A stretch of 17,223 bases of DNA from Bacteroidales bacterium UBA6340 (GCA_002440265.1 DJSG01000069.1:2777-19999), one strand, 5' to 3'. Shown: positions 7,476 through 14,965, counted from the stretch's first letter. Translations and numbers: made by a program. Notes: generated from the sequence alone by a model not told the origin.

Positions 7476-8816
7476 TTATAGTTTGCGTATGCGCCACTCT
7501 TTCGGGTACATATTGTTGCACCGGTTGCCGACGTTCTTCACGAAGCCCAACGGCACGTGCTGGTAGGTGACGAGAAGGAAAGTGGCGGGCTTGCCTACTG
7601 TGGCTATAGTCTCCGTGCGCAGAAACGCAAGTGCCTGCTCAATAGGAAGTTCTATTTGCGGGAAGGCATCGGCTTTGAAGTCCTTAACCATCGCCAACGG
7701 GTGCTGCGGTGCTATGGTTTTGCCGCGTTGTTCACCGACACCGACGCCATAACTGATGCAGATGAATTGCGTGGTGAGGTACTCAATCAACTCTTTGTAT
7801 TTCAGCGGGTAAGCGGTAATGAATCTGTCCTGTTGGCGCATCGCCCAGCGGTCAGGGTGGCTTAACCAACCGCGGAGTATATTTTCCTGTTCAATGGGTT
7901 TTGGGGCAGCCTGTTTTCTCTTGGGAACACGGAAAGGCATAATACACTCGCCGCGTTTGCGGAAGGCGCAGATGTACAACCCTTCGCCTTTTGTTTTGTG
8001 CGGATAGAAATGGTAGCCGGGGTGTCCCTCTGTGATACCCCACGCGGGGTCGTAGTCAATGCCAAGCACATCGGCACCGAGTTCTTCGGCTATCCAGAGA
8101 GCGTTGTGTTCGTTCTCCTGGCGGTTGAACGTGCAAGTGGAATAGATGAGAATGCCGCCGGGCTTGAGGGCATCCCATGCGTCTTCCACGATGGTCCGCT
8201 GACGTTCGGCACAAAGGCGTACGTTGGTTCTGCTCCATTCGGTGATTGCATCCGGGTCTTTTCGGAACATTCCTTCACCCGAACAGGGGGCATCTATCAG
8301 CATGCAATCGAACAGGTAGGGAAGCCGCTCGCCGAAATCAACAGGCTGGTTATGAGTGACTACCGTGTTTCCATTGCCCCATTTCTGGATATTCTCGGAG
8401 AGGATAAAGACGCGCTGCCGTACAACCTCGTTGCTGATGAGGAGCCCATCGTTGCCCAGGTACTGACTGATAAGGGTGGATTTGCCCCCGGGTGCGGCAC
8501 AGAGGTCGAGGACGATGCTGTCGGGCTCCACGAACTGCTCCAGTACCTGCTGCAGGAACATACTGCTTGCCTCCTGCACATAGTAGCAGCCCGCGTGGAA
8601 GAGCGGGTCGAGAGTGAACTGCGGTCGCTTGCTGAGGTAGTAGCCGTCCTCATTCCATGGCACTTCATCGGTGTCGGCATCGAAGGTGAGGCAGTCGATT
8701 TTATCGTTGAGACGAATGGATGTGACGGGCTCGCCTTCCAACGCATGGAAGAGGAGATCGGCATCAGCGGCACCCAACTGCTGTTGCATACTATGTATGA
8801 AATCTATTGGCAACAT
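7476..8816 (-). CDS. rsmF: rRNA cytosine-C5 methyltransferase, RsmF/NOL1-NOP2-Sun family
   Basis: A 446-aa SAM-dependent enzyme expected to make m5C in 16S rRNA. An N-terminal RNA-binding part (to about 95) leads into the Rossmann methyltransferase domain. The SAM-binding motif is LDLCAAPGGKST (103-114). The two catalytic cysteines are present: Cys178 in DAPCSGEGMF and Cys228 in YSTCTFNRQENE. The C-terminal ~160 residues form the extra domain found in RsmF/YebU-like proteins and absent from RsmB. Length fits YebU-type enzymes. The start is ATG 8814-8816, with a -7 promoter box about 45 bases upstream. It heads a two-gene unit with the secreted protein downstream. The exact target base is inferred from the family only. 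Confidence 0.88.
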   Translation of the reverse strand: MLPIDFIHSMQQQLGAADADLLFHALEGEPVTSIRLNDKIDCLTFDADTDEVPWNEDGYYLSKRPQFTLDPLFHAGCYYVQEASSMFLQQVLEQFVEPDSIVLDLCAAPGGKSTLISQYLGNDGLLISNEVVRQRVFILSENIQKWGNGNTVVTHNQPVDFGERLPYLFDCMLIDAPCSGEGMFRKDPDAITEWSRTNVRLCAERQRTIVEDAWDALKPGGILIYSTCTFNRQENEHNALWIAEELGADVLGIDYDPAWGITEGHPGYHFYPHKTKGEGLYICAFRKRGECIMPFRVPKRKQAAPKPIEQENILRGWLSHPDRWAMRQQDRFITAYPLKYKELIEYLTTQFICISYGVGVGEQRGKTIAPQHPLAMVKDFKADAFPQIELPIEQALAFLRTETIATVGKPATFLLVTYQHVPLGFVKNVGNRCNNMYPKEWRIRKL

Positions 8817-8862
8817 GGCACATCAACAAGACTCAAACCGAGAATCAACGTACAATCGGCTG

Positions 8863-8870
8863 CAAAGTTA
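8863..8870 (-). promoter_or_regulatory. -7 box upstream of the rRNA methyltransferase
   Basis: TAACTTTG on the minus strand is a perfect TAnnTTTG box, 46 bases before the ATG at 8816. No TTTG is found at the usual 19-21 base distance (around 8890-8895), so the promoter has only half of the consensus. Confidence 0.5.
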
Positions 8871-8952
8871 CGAAAAATATGGCAAATATCCGCTATGGGG
8901 GACTTTTTTATCCTAAAACAATCGGAAAAAGAAATGATATTCTCTCGGGAAC

Positions 8953-9018
8953 AACCCGTTAATAACCCGTTAACAACCCGTTAATAACCCGATAAAGACC
9001 CGATGAAGATACGATGAG
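8953..9018. repeat. 11-bp degenerate tandem array, 6 units
   Basis: Six units of 11 bp in register: AACCCGTTAAT, AACCCGTTAAC, AACCCGTTAAT, AACCCGATAAA, GACCCGATGAA, GATACGATGAG. The first three are nearly identical and divergence increases to the right. The array lies in the 309-base gap between parC and the rRNA methyltransferase, about 80 bases upstream of the latter's -7 box. Apart from this array, that box and the hairpin at 9051-9081, I see nothing else in the gap. Confidence 0.8.
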
Positions 9019-9050
9019 AACTTGAGACTCTCACAAGCACTATCAAGAAG

Positions 9051-9081
9051 ACCACACTTTGCTGTAGACAGTTCGTGTGGT
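9051..9081 (-). terminator. Hairpin behind parC, possible terminator
   Basis: ACCACAC (9051-9057) and GTGTGGT (9075-9081) form a 7-bp stem; the 17-base loop contains a small CTGT/ACAG inner stem. It starts 44 bases past the parC stop codon. On the minus strand it is followed by CTTCTTG, which is not a strong U-run, so termination is uncertain. Confidence 0.35.
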
Positions 9082-9125
9082 TTCCGATGCAAATGTTATT
9101 TGGATTGCAGGATAGGGAAATGGAG

Positions 9126-11825
9126 TCAGAAGAGACTGAGTTGGTCGTCAACGGGGCGGCTGTCTTCGGGGACTTCGTTGGTAATGGTGAAAGGTACACC
9201 TGCGGCGTTGGTTACGCTATTTACGTTGGTTGCGTTGGTTGCCGAGGAGACAGGGGAGTGTTCGGAGGTATTTTCAGATGGGGTGTTTGTGCTCTCGGGG
9301 GAATTGCCATTTTCCTCTGATGAGTTGCCGTCCTCATCGTTGTCTTCCGTGGGGGCAGGTTCGGGTTCGGGCGTGATGTCTTCGATGCGGGCAATGTCGA
9401 GGGTGGAGAAGCGTTTGCCTTTGGCTTTCGGGGATTTGACATCGATGAAATCGGACATAATGATGTTCATATCAGGCTTGGTCTCGTCCGTAAAGACAAG
9501 GCGGAAGGTAGCCTCCTCGCGGTCGGTGAGTAGCACAATACGGCTGCTGCTGTTGCCGCCGAGCATATTCTGCGACTTTGGTTGCGCGTCAAGTTGGAAA
9601 CGTTTGCCGTAGTAATAGCCGAGGTCGGCATTCCACATGGCAAGTGACCAGACCTTGTCGGCATTGAACTTCTCGATGCGCAGGATGTTCCGGTCGAAAT
9701 GCGCGGTGAGTTCGAAGGTGGTGAGGTAGTAGTCGCCCGTGGTGGTGATGACGAGAATACGGTCTTCGTCCCGGAACTCGCCGAGGTAGGTGCCCTGCGC
9801 GTCGTAGTTGATGCGCAAGACATCGGGGTCGAACCACACCTTGCGTCCGCCGAGGGTGGAGTGCCCCTTCTGCTTGAGCGTGATGGACTTGACTTCGTAC
9901 TTGGTGAGCACATTGCCTCGTGCGGTGCGGCTCTTGACAGCCAGTTCGCTGAGGTCCTTGGTGACTTCGACTTTTTTGAGGTGCAAGGCGGGCTTGAGTT
10001 GCACGCGAATAACCTCCGCTTCGCCGTTGGGATTGGCGGTGAAATAGACCACTTTGGAGCCCGGTTTGCCCTGCGTGAGGTCATACTCTTTGTCGCGCGC
10101 GATGCCCGTGACGGCGAACCGCTTCATGTAGTAGATGCCATTCTTGCCGTCGCGGTAGATGGCGTTGTAGATGGTGCGCTGGTCGTTCTTGCGGAAGATG
10201 TCGATGTGCAGGATGTCGGTGCCGACGAAGAGTTTGTCCGCCACCTTGACAATCTTGTACTTGCCGTCTTTGTGGAAGATGATGACATCGTCGATGTCGG
10301 AGCAGTTGCAGAGGAACTCGTCCTTCTTCAGCCCCGTGCCGATGAAACCTTCGGCGCGGTTGATGTAGAGTTTCTCATTGGCTTCAACGACGGTCTTGAT
10401 GTTGATATTGGCGAAATTGCGCACCTCGGTGCGGCGTGGATAGCGTGCGCCATACTTCTCACGGAGCGATTGGAACCATGCGATGGTGTAGTCGGTGAGG
10501 TGGTTGAGGTTGCGGACGGTGTCCTTGATTTTGCGGTCGAGGTCGCGCATGAGTTCGTCCGCCTTTTTGGAGTCGAAGCGTGTGATGCGAATCATGCGGA
10601 TGTCGAAGAGACGTTCGATATCCTCGCGACGCACCTCGCGGATGAGTTGCGCCTTCCACGGGGTGAGTGCCTTGTCCACGAAAGCCACCAGTTTGTCTTT
10701 GTTGGGGGCGTTTTCGTAGCCCTCTTCCTTATATATACGGTTCTCGATGAAGATTTTCTCGAGCGATGTGTAGAAATACTGCTCCTCGAGTTCGGCTTTC
10801 TGTATCTCGAGTTCCCATTTGAGGAGAGCGCGGGTATTGTCGGTGCTAAGCCGCAGGAGTTCGCTGACGTTGGTGAAGATAGGTTTTTTGTTCTGCACCA
10901 CGCAGCAGTTGGGCGAGATGTTCACCTCGCAATCGGTGAAAGCATAGAGTGCGTCGATGGCTTTGTCGGACGAACTGCCAGGGGCGAGTTGCACCACAAT
11001 CTTCGCCTCTTCGGCAGTGAAATCGTCCACCTTGCGCACCTTGATTTTGCCTTTCTGGTTGGCACGAAGGATGGTCTCAATGATTTTGGTGGTGGTAGTG
11101 CCGTATGGTATCTCGCTGATTATCAATGTGCGGTTGTCGTCTGCCTTTTGTATCTTGGCACGAATGCGAATGACTCCGCCGCGTTCGCCGTCGTTGTAGC
11201 GGCTGACGTCAATCTCGCCGCCCGTGGGGAAATCAGGGTAGAGTTGGAACTTCTCGCCGCGCAAATACGCCAGCGAGGCATCGCATAGTTCGTTGAAGTT
11301 GTGTGGCAGTATCTTGGAGTTGAGTCCCACGGCGATGCCCTCCACGCCCTGCGCGAGCAAGAGCGGAAACTTGACAGGCAGGTGGATAGGCTCTTTCTTG
11401 CGGCCGTCGTAGGAGAGCATCCACTCGGTAGTCTTCGGGTTGAAGACCGTCTCGAGAGCGAACTTGCTGAGGCGTGCTTCGATGTAACGGGGTGCGGCTG
11501 CGCCGTCGCCCGTGAGGATATTGCCCCAGTTACCCTGACAGTCGATGAGCAGGTCTTTCTGCCCGAGTTGCACCAGCGCATCGCCGATACTGGCATCGCC
11601 GTGCGGGTGGTACTGCATGGTCTGACCGACGATGTTCGCCACCTTGTTGTACTTGCCGTCGTCCACCCCCTTCATGGCGTGGAGGATACGGCGTTGCACA
11701 GGCTTCAGACCGTCCTCAATGGCAGGCACGGCGCGCTCCAAAATCACATACGAGGCATAGTCCAAGAACCAGTCCTGGTACATGCCCGTGAGGTGCTGCT
11801 TGATTGCGTCGTTAAAGTCTGCCAT
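9126..11825 (-). CDS. parC: DNA topoisomerase IV subunit A (type IIA, Bacteroidota ParC)
   Basis: An 899-aa DNA cleavage/religation subunit that works with ParE to decatenate replicated chromosomes. Visible in order: GLKPVQRRIL (39-48), the helix with HPHGD (73-77), and AAPRYIEARL with Arg113 and catalytic Tyr114. The coiled-coil tower region follows, with LEEQYFYTSLEKIFIENR in the middle. A C-terminal beta-propeller-like domain covers about 500-815. Residues 819-894 are an acidic, Ser/Thr/Asn/Pro-rich, presumably disordered tail, ending in QLSLF at 895-899. The position of the quinolone-contact serine (GyrA Ser83) is Ala78 here; the acidic residue four further on is Asp82. The start ATG at 11823-11825 gives the expected MADFNDAI. 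It lies 36 bases behind a 55-aa membrane-protein gene and probably shares its promoter. No parE is in the window. Confidence 0.93.
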   Translation of the reverse strand: MADFNDAIKQHLTGMYQDWFLDYASYVILERAVPAIEDGLKPVQRRILHAMKGVDDGKYNKVANIVGQTMQYHPHGDASIGDALVQLGQKDLLIDCQGNWGNILTGDGAAAPRYIEARLSKFALETVFNPKTTEWMLSYDGRKKEPIHLPVKFPLLLAQGVEGIAVGLNSKILPHNFNELCDASLAYLRGEKFQLYPDFPTGGEIDVSRYNDGERGGVIRIRAKIQKADDNRTLIISEIPYGTTTTKIIETILRANQKGKIKVRKVDDFTAEEAKIVVQLAPGSSSDKAIDALYAFTDCEVNISPNCCVVQNKKPIFTNVSELLRLSTDNTRALLKWELEIQKAELEEQYFYTSLEKIFIENRIYKEEGYENAPNKDKLVAFVDKALTPWKAQLIREVRREDIERLFDIRMIRITRFDSKKADELMRDLDRKIKDTVRNLNHLTDYTIAWFQSLREKYGARYPRRTEVRNFANINIKTVVEANEKLYINRAEGFIGTGLKKDEFLCNCSDIDDVIIFHKDGKYKIVKVADKLFVGTDILHIDIFRKNDQRTIYNAIYRDGKNGIYYMKRFAVTGIARDKEYDLTQGKPGSKVVYFTANPNGEAEVIRVQLKPALHLKKVEVTKDLSELAVKSRTARGNVLTKYEVKSITLKQKGHSTLGGRKVWFDPDVLRINYDAQGTYLGEFRDEDRILVITTTGDYYLTTFELTAHFDRNILRIEKFNADKVWSLAMWNADLGYYYGKRFQLDAQPKSQNMLGGNSSSRIVLLTDREEATFRLVFTDETKPDMNIIMSDFIDVKSPKAKGKRFSTLDIARIEDITPEPEPAPTEDNDEDGNSSEENGNSPESTNTPSENTSEHSPVSSATNATNVNSVTNAAGVPFTITNEVPEDSRPVDDQLSLF

Positions 11826-11861
11826 TGGGGTGTTACCGCTACACTATTAGGGGCAGACCCA

Positions 11862-12029
11862 TCACTCTACGCGCTTGTTGATTATGATATACGACAGGAT
11901 ACCGACTACCTCCAACGCCATGGCAACCACCAACAGCACATTTGTCTGCTTTACAAACGCATAAACAGCCAAGCATACCACACCGCATAGCACGAGGATA
12001 GCCCCCAAGTATTTCAAAAACGTCTTCAT
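11862..12029 (-). CDS. Small two-helix membrane protein, function unknown
   Basis: A 55-aa protein with two hydrophobic helices (about 5-23 and 28-49), a short polar turn (KQTN) between them and a basic C-terminus NKRVE. Similar short proteins occur in Bacteroidales, but I know of no assigned function. ATG 12027-12029 is chosen: the frame is open ten codons further up, but the shorter start fits a membrane protein beginning MKTFLKYLG and lies ~35 bases after a perfect promoter. The stop codon is 36 bases before the parC ATG and nothing between them looks like a promoter, so it probably leads the parC transcript. Confidence 0.7.
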   Translation of the reverse strand: MKTFLKYLGAILVLCGVVCLAVYAFVKQTNVLLVVAMALEVVGILSYIIINKRVE

Positions 12030-12063
12030 ATTATTTTGTTGATTACAATTCCAAAACACGCTG

Positions 12064-12095
12064 CAAAGTTACAGAAAATTGCTGATAAATCCAAA
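12064..12095 (-). promoter_or_regulatory. Promoter of the small membrane protein and parC
   Basis: On the minus strand TTTG (forward 12092-12095), 20 bases, then TAACTTTG (12064-12071): an exact consensus match. The ATG at 12029 follows with a leader of about 30 bases. Confidence 0.8.
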
Positions 12096-12126
12096 TCTGT
12101 TCGAAAAAAGACGGTTATGACTATAC

Positions 12127-13200
12127 TCATCTGCTCACCCGTATGTAAAGTACTGCGCCTATAGCAAGGAACACAAAGTTAGGCAACCACACACTCATAA
12201 AGGGCGACATCACGCCATTCACCGAGAACGTGGTGGAGACTGTGGAGAATAGTATATACAACGCACTGAGTGTCAGTCCGACACCCAAGTTCTTCCCCAT
12301 ACCGCCGCGCACTTTCTTGCTGCTCATGGTAACACCAAGGAGCGTCATGATAAAAGCCCCTATCGGACTTGCCCAACGCTTCCACCACTCCGTCTCAAAG
12401 GCCTGGATATTGCCTCCTCCGCGCTGGCGTTGGCGGTCGATATACGCTTTCAGTTGCGGATTGGTCATCATCTGTGCGTTCTCCGCTGTATAGAATAGTT
12501 CTTCGGGCAGGATAGGAATTATAGTATCTAACCTTTCACCACGGCTGAGCGTCTCGCGCATACCGTCAAAATCACGGCGTGTGTAGCGGTCGAAATGCCA
12601 GTTGTAGGCGGAGTCGTACTTGATACGGTCGGCGGTGATACGCATCGTCAGTTGCTTGCCCTCGAAATGCTCAAACGATGTGCGGTATCCCATTTGTGTA
12701 CGCTTCTGGAAACTCTCAATATAGAGAATAGTGCCGGGCTCAACCTCCATCTGCACATTGCGGGCGTTCTCGCGGGTGAAACGCTGCACGTACTTGTCCT
12801 GGAACGTCAGCATCTTCTCCGATGCCGGCGGAATCACGTAACCCGTGAGCCAAAACGACAGCAGAAAGAGCAGGGTGGCACTGACTATATAGGGTAACAT
12901 CAGTCGGCGGTAACTGACACCGCTGGCGAGAATAGCAATAATTTCGCTGTTGCCCGCCATCTTGGAGGTGAAGAAAATCACCGAAATGAATATGAACAGC
13001 GGACTGAACATATTCATATAGTAAGGTATAAAATTGAAATAGTAATCTACTATAATCTCTTTGAGCGGTGCCTGGTTCTCGAAGAAATCATCCAATTTCT
13101 CGGTCAAATCGAAGACTACGGCAATACTCATTATCAGCACAATCGAGAAGAAGAATGTGCCAAGGAACTTCTTGATGATGTATTTGTCGATTTTCTTCAA
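12127..13200 (-). CDS. lptG: LPS export permease, LptF/LptG (YjgP/YjgQ) family, TTG start
   Basis: A 357-aa inner-membrane permease subunit of the Lpt system that extracts lipopolysaccharide and hands it to the periplasmic bridge. Membrane segments lie at about 12-30, 62-78 and 100-121, then a periplasmic jellyroll-type domain (about 130-265), then three C-terminal helices (about 272-292, 304-323, 334-354). The family motif SEIIAILASGVSYRR is at 85-99. The start codon is TTG (13198-13200, minus strand): a TAA lies five codons upstream in frame, no ATG or GTG lies between, and the first internal ATG (codon 24) would cut into the first membrane helix. It is the third gene of panD-tgt-lptG, 45 bases behind tgt. 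LptF versus LptG cannot be decided from this single gene. Confidence 0.85.
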   Translation of the reverse strand: MKKIDKYIIKKFLGTFFFSIVLIMSIAVVFDLTEKLDDFFENQAPLKEIIVDYYFNFIPYYMNMFSPLFIFISVIFFTSKMAGNSEIIAILASGVSYRRLMLPYIVSATLLFLLSFWLTGYVIPPASEKMLTFQDKYVQRFTRENARNVQMEVEPGTILYIESFQKRTQMGYRTSFEHFEGKQLTMRITADRIKYDSAYNWHFDRYTRRDFDGMRETLSRGERLDTIIPILPEELFYTAENAQMMTNPQLKAYIDRQRQRGGGNIQAFETEWWKRWASPIGAFIMTLLGVTMSSKKVRGGMGKNLGVGLTLSALYILFSTVSTTFSVNGVMSPFMSVWLPNFVFLAIGAVLYIRVSR

Positions 13201-13245
13201 AAGAAACCTTTGCTTTTATCTGCAAATAATCCTTACAGATGTTTA

Positions 13246-14379
13246 TTATAGTCTCACCATTATCCGTCGTAGCGTATCCTCTTTCCACGAGCGGAAGTCT
13301 CCGGCAATGATATGCTTGCGTGCCTCGCCCACCAGCCACAGGTAGAACGCCAAGTTGTGAATACTCAGTATCTCCAAACCCAACATCTCATCGGAGTGTA
13401 TCAGGTGCCGCACATAAGCACGCGTGTATTGATGGTCCACATAACTGGTGCCTGCAGGGTCTAGTTCGGTGAAATCGTCCTCCCATTTCTTGTTGCGCAT
13501 ATTCATCACACCGTTCTGCGTGAATATCATACCGTTACGCCCGTTACGGGTGGGCATCACGCAGTCGAACATATCCACACCGCGTTCTATTCCCTCAAGG
13601 ATATTCCACGGCGTGCCTACCCCCATCAGGTAGCGCGGTTTATGGGTTGGCAAGATGTCGTTCACCACCTCTATCATCTCATACATCTGCTCCGTGGGTT
13701 CACCTACCGCCAATCCTCCTATGGCGTAGCCGTCACGGTCGAGGTCGCGCAGACGCTTGGCCGCCTCTTGCCTCAGGTCCGTATAGACACACCCTTGCAC
13801 AATAGGAAAGAGGTGTTGCTGGTAGTCATACACATCACTCGTGCTGTCGAAACGTGCGATACAACGGTCCAGCCAACGGTGCGTACGCTCCATCGAGGTC
13901 TTGGCATATTGCCTGTCGGCAGTACCCGGACAACACTCGTCAAACGCCATCATAATGTCAGCACCTATCTCACGCTCTATATCCATCACTTTCTCTGGGG
14001 TGAATATCAGTTTGCGCCCGTCAATATGCGACGAGAACTGCACACCCTCTTCTGTCATCTTGCGTATATCGGTCAGCGAAAACACCTGATAACCACCTGA
14101 ATCCGTGAGTATCGGGTGCGTCCAACCCTCGAACTTATGCAATCCTCCCGCCTGGTGCAATATCTCCGTACCGGGACGAAGGTAGAGATGATACGTGTTC
14201 CCCAATATGATTTGCGCGTGAATATCGTCAATCAAGTCGCGCTTGTGCACCCCCTTAACCGTTCCCACTGTCCCCACCGGCATAAAGATGGGCGTCAATA
14301 TATCGCCATGGTCGGTATGTACCACGCCGGCGCGTGCATTGGACTGGTTATCAGTATGTATTAAGTCGAAAAACGCCAT
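13246..14379 (-). CDS. tgt: tRNA-guanine transglycosylase (queuosine pathway), zinc cysteines replaced
   Basis: A 377-aa TIM-barrel enzyme that swaps G34 of GUN-anticodon tRNAs for the queuosine precursor preQ1. Catalytic residues are intact: Asp93 in LTDSGGYQVF, GGLAVGE (221-227) and nucleophile Asp272 in FDCVMPTRNGR. Length is normal. The zinc site is not: the bacterial CxCxxC is GTSYVD here (Gly310, Ser312, Asp315), while the fourth ligand position, His341 in IHNL, is kept. The rest of the C-terminal part (YTRAYVRHL, HNLAFYLWLVGEARKHI) aligns well, so this is a substitution and not a frameshift. Middle gene of panD-tgt-lptG, 23 bases behind panD. Other queuosine genes are not in the window. 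The start ATG at 14377-14379 gives the usual MxFFDLI. Confidence 0.94.
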   Translation of the reverse strand: MAFFDLIHTDNQSNARAGVVHTDHGDILTPIFMPVGTVGTVKGVHKRDLIDDIHAQIILGNTYHLYLRPGTEILHQAGGLHKFEGWTHPILTDSGGYQVFSLTDIRKMTEEGVQFSSHIDGRKLIFTPEKVMDIEREIGADIMMAFDECCPGTADRQYAKTSMERTHRWLDRCIARFDSTSDVYDYQQHLFPIVQGCVYTDLRQEAAKRLRDLDRDGYAIGGLAVGEPTEQMYEMIEVVNDILPTHKPRYLMGVGTPWNILEGIERGVDMFDCVMPTRNGRNGMIFTQNGVMNMRNKKWEDDFTELDPAGTSYVDHQYTRAYVRHLIHSDEMLGLEILSIHNLAFYLWLVGEARKHIIAGDFRSWKEDTLRRIMVRL

Positions 14380-14402
14380 ATCTAACCTCTACTCTCTATC
14401 CC

Positions 14403-14750
14403 CTAAAAACTCAACTTATTCCCCACCGGAAACACCACGGCGGGCTTGAAACTCTGCTGCTCTTCGGGGGTCATCAGCGCATAAGCCATGATTATCACCG
14501 TATCACCCACGTGTATCAGGTGTGCGGCAGCCCCGTTCATGCAGATACACCCGCTGCCCCGTTTACCGGGAATAACGTATGTCTCCAAACGCGCACCATT
14601 CGTATTGTCCACCACCTGCACACGCTCGCCCGCGTATATATGCGCGGCATCCATCAAGTCTTCATCTATGGTAATGGAACCTATATATTCGAGATTGGCC
14701 TCTGTCACCGTCACACGGTGAATCTTCGATTTCAGTATCTGCAACAACAT
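14403..14750 (-). CDS. panD: Aspartate 1-decarboxylase
   Basis: A 115-aa pyruvoyl enzyme converting L-aspartate to beta-alanine for pantothenate and CoA. The Gly24-Ser25 self-cleavage site in YIGS is present; Ser25 becomes the pyruvoyl group. Lys9, His11, Tyr22, Arg54, Tyr58 and Asn72 occupy the positions known from the E. coli enzyme. Length is typical. The start ATG at 14748-14750 lies about 20 bases after a perfect promoter. The gene leads panD-tgt-lptG. panC, often its neighbour, is absent here. The promoter is the mirror image of the tRNA-Ser promoter on the other strand. Confidence 0.95.
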   Translation of the reverse strand: MLLQILKSKIHRVTVTEANLEYIGSITIDEDLMDAAHIYAGERVQVVDNTNGARLETYVIPGKRGSGCICMNGAAAHLIHVGDTVIIMAYALMTPEEQQSFKPAVVFPVGNKLSF

Positions 14751-14770
14751 TTTCGTATGCTTTTAGCCCA

Positions 14771-14802
14771 CAAAAGTACTGCTTTTTCCCGAAACCAACA
14801 AA
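14771..14802 (-). promoter_or_regulatory. Promoter of panD-tgt-lptG
   Basis: On the minus strand TTTG (forward 14799-14802), 20 bases, then TACTTTTG (14771-14778). Exact consensus; leader about 15-20 bases. It forms one half of a symmetric divergent pair with 14807-14838. Confidence 0.85.
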
Positions 14803-14806
14803 ATTA

Positions 14807-14838
14807 TTTGTGTATTTCAAAAATAAGCAGTACTTTTG
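14807..14838 (+). promoter_or_regulatory. Promoter of tRNA-Ser
   Basis: TTTG (14807-14810), 20 bases, TACTTTTG (14831-14838). Exact consensus on the plus strand. Transcription would begin about 120 bases before the mature tRNA, so a structured leader must be removed by processing. Confidence 0.8.
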
Positions 14839-14874
14839 CACGCTTTTCCACTATAAATGGGAAAACAAAACAAG

Positions 14875-14959
14875 CATTGCGCAGCAATGGTTGGTTTGAG
14901 GGAAGGAATGGCGGCGACTTAAATCCGCGCAGCGGATTTAAGTGTTGCAAGCCCATTCC
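14875..14959 (+). other. Structured 5' leader of tRNA-Ser
   Basis: Between promoter and tRNA lie three stems: CATTGC-GCA-GCAATG (14875-14889); ACTTAAATCCGC-GCA-GCGGATTTAAGT (14917-14943, 12 bp perfect); and an outer stem GGAATGG (14905-14911) with CCATTCC (14953-14959) that encloses the second. Both hairpins have a GCA loop inside GC-GCA-GC. There is no U-run, so it is not a terminator. Role unknown: a processing signal, a small RNA, or a mobile palindromic repeat are all possible. Confidence 0.65.
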
Positions 14960-14965
14960 GACGAA

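Larger units (their letters stand above)
14771..14838. repeat. Perfect 14-bp inverted repeat spanning two divergent promoters
   Basis: CAAAAGTACTGCTT (14771-14784) and AAGCAGTACTTTTG (14825-14838) are exact reverse complements. Each arm contains one -7 box plus the six bases upstream of it. The dyad axis (14804/14805) also maps the two -33 TTTG elements onto each other, leaving four bases (14803-14806) between them. Confidence 0.9.

Noticed and set aside
9699..11288. Long open frame (529 codons) on the plus strand inside parC
   Set aside because: Antisense to the well-supported ParC frame; valine/aspartate/glutamate-rich low-complexity translation without any recognisable domain.
12100..12135. 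Intrinsic terminator right after lptG
   Set aside because: On the minus strand a run of six T follows the stop codon region, but the preceding ATGA/TCAT stem is only 4 bp and seven bases separate it from the T-run.
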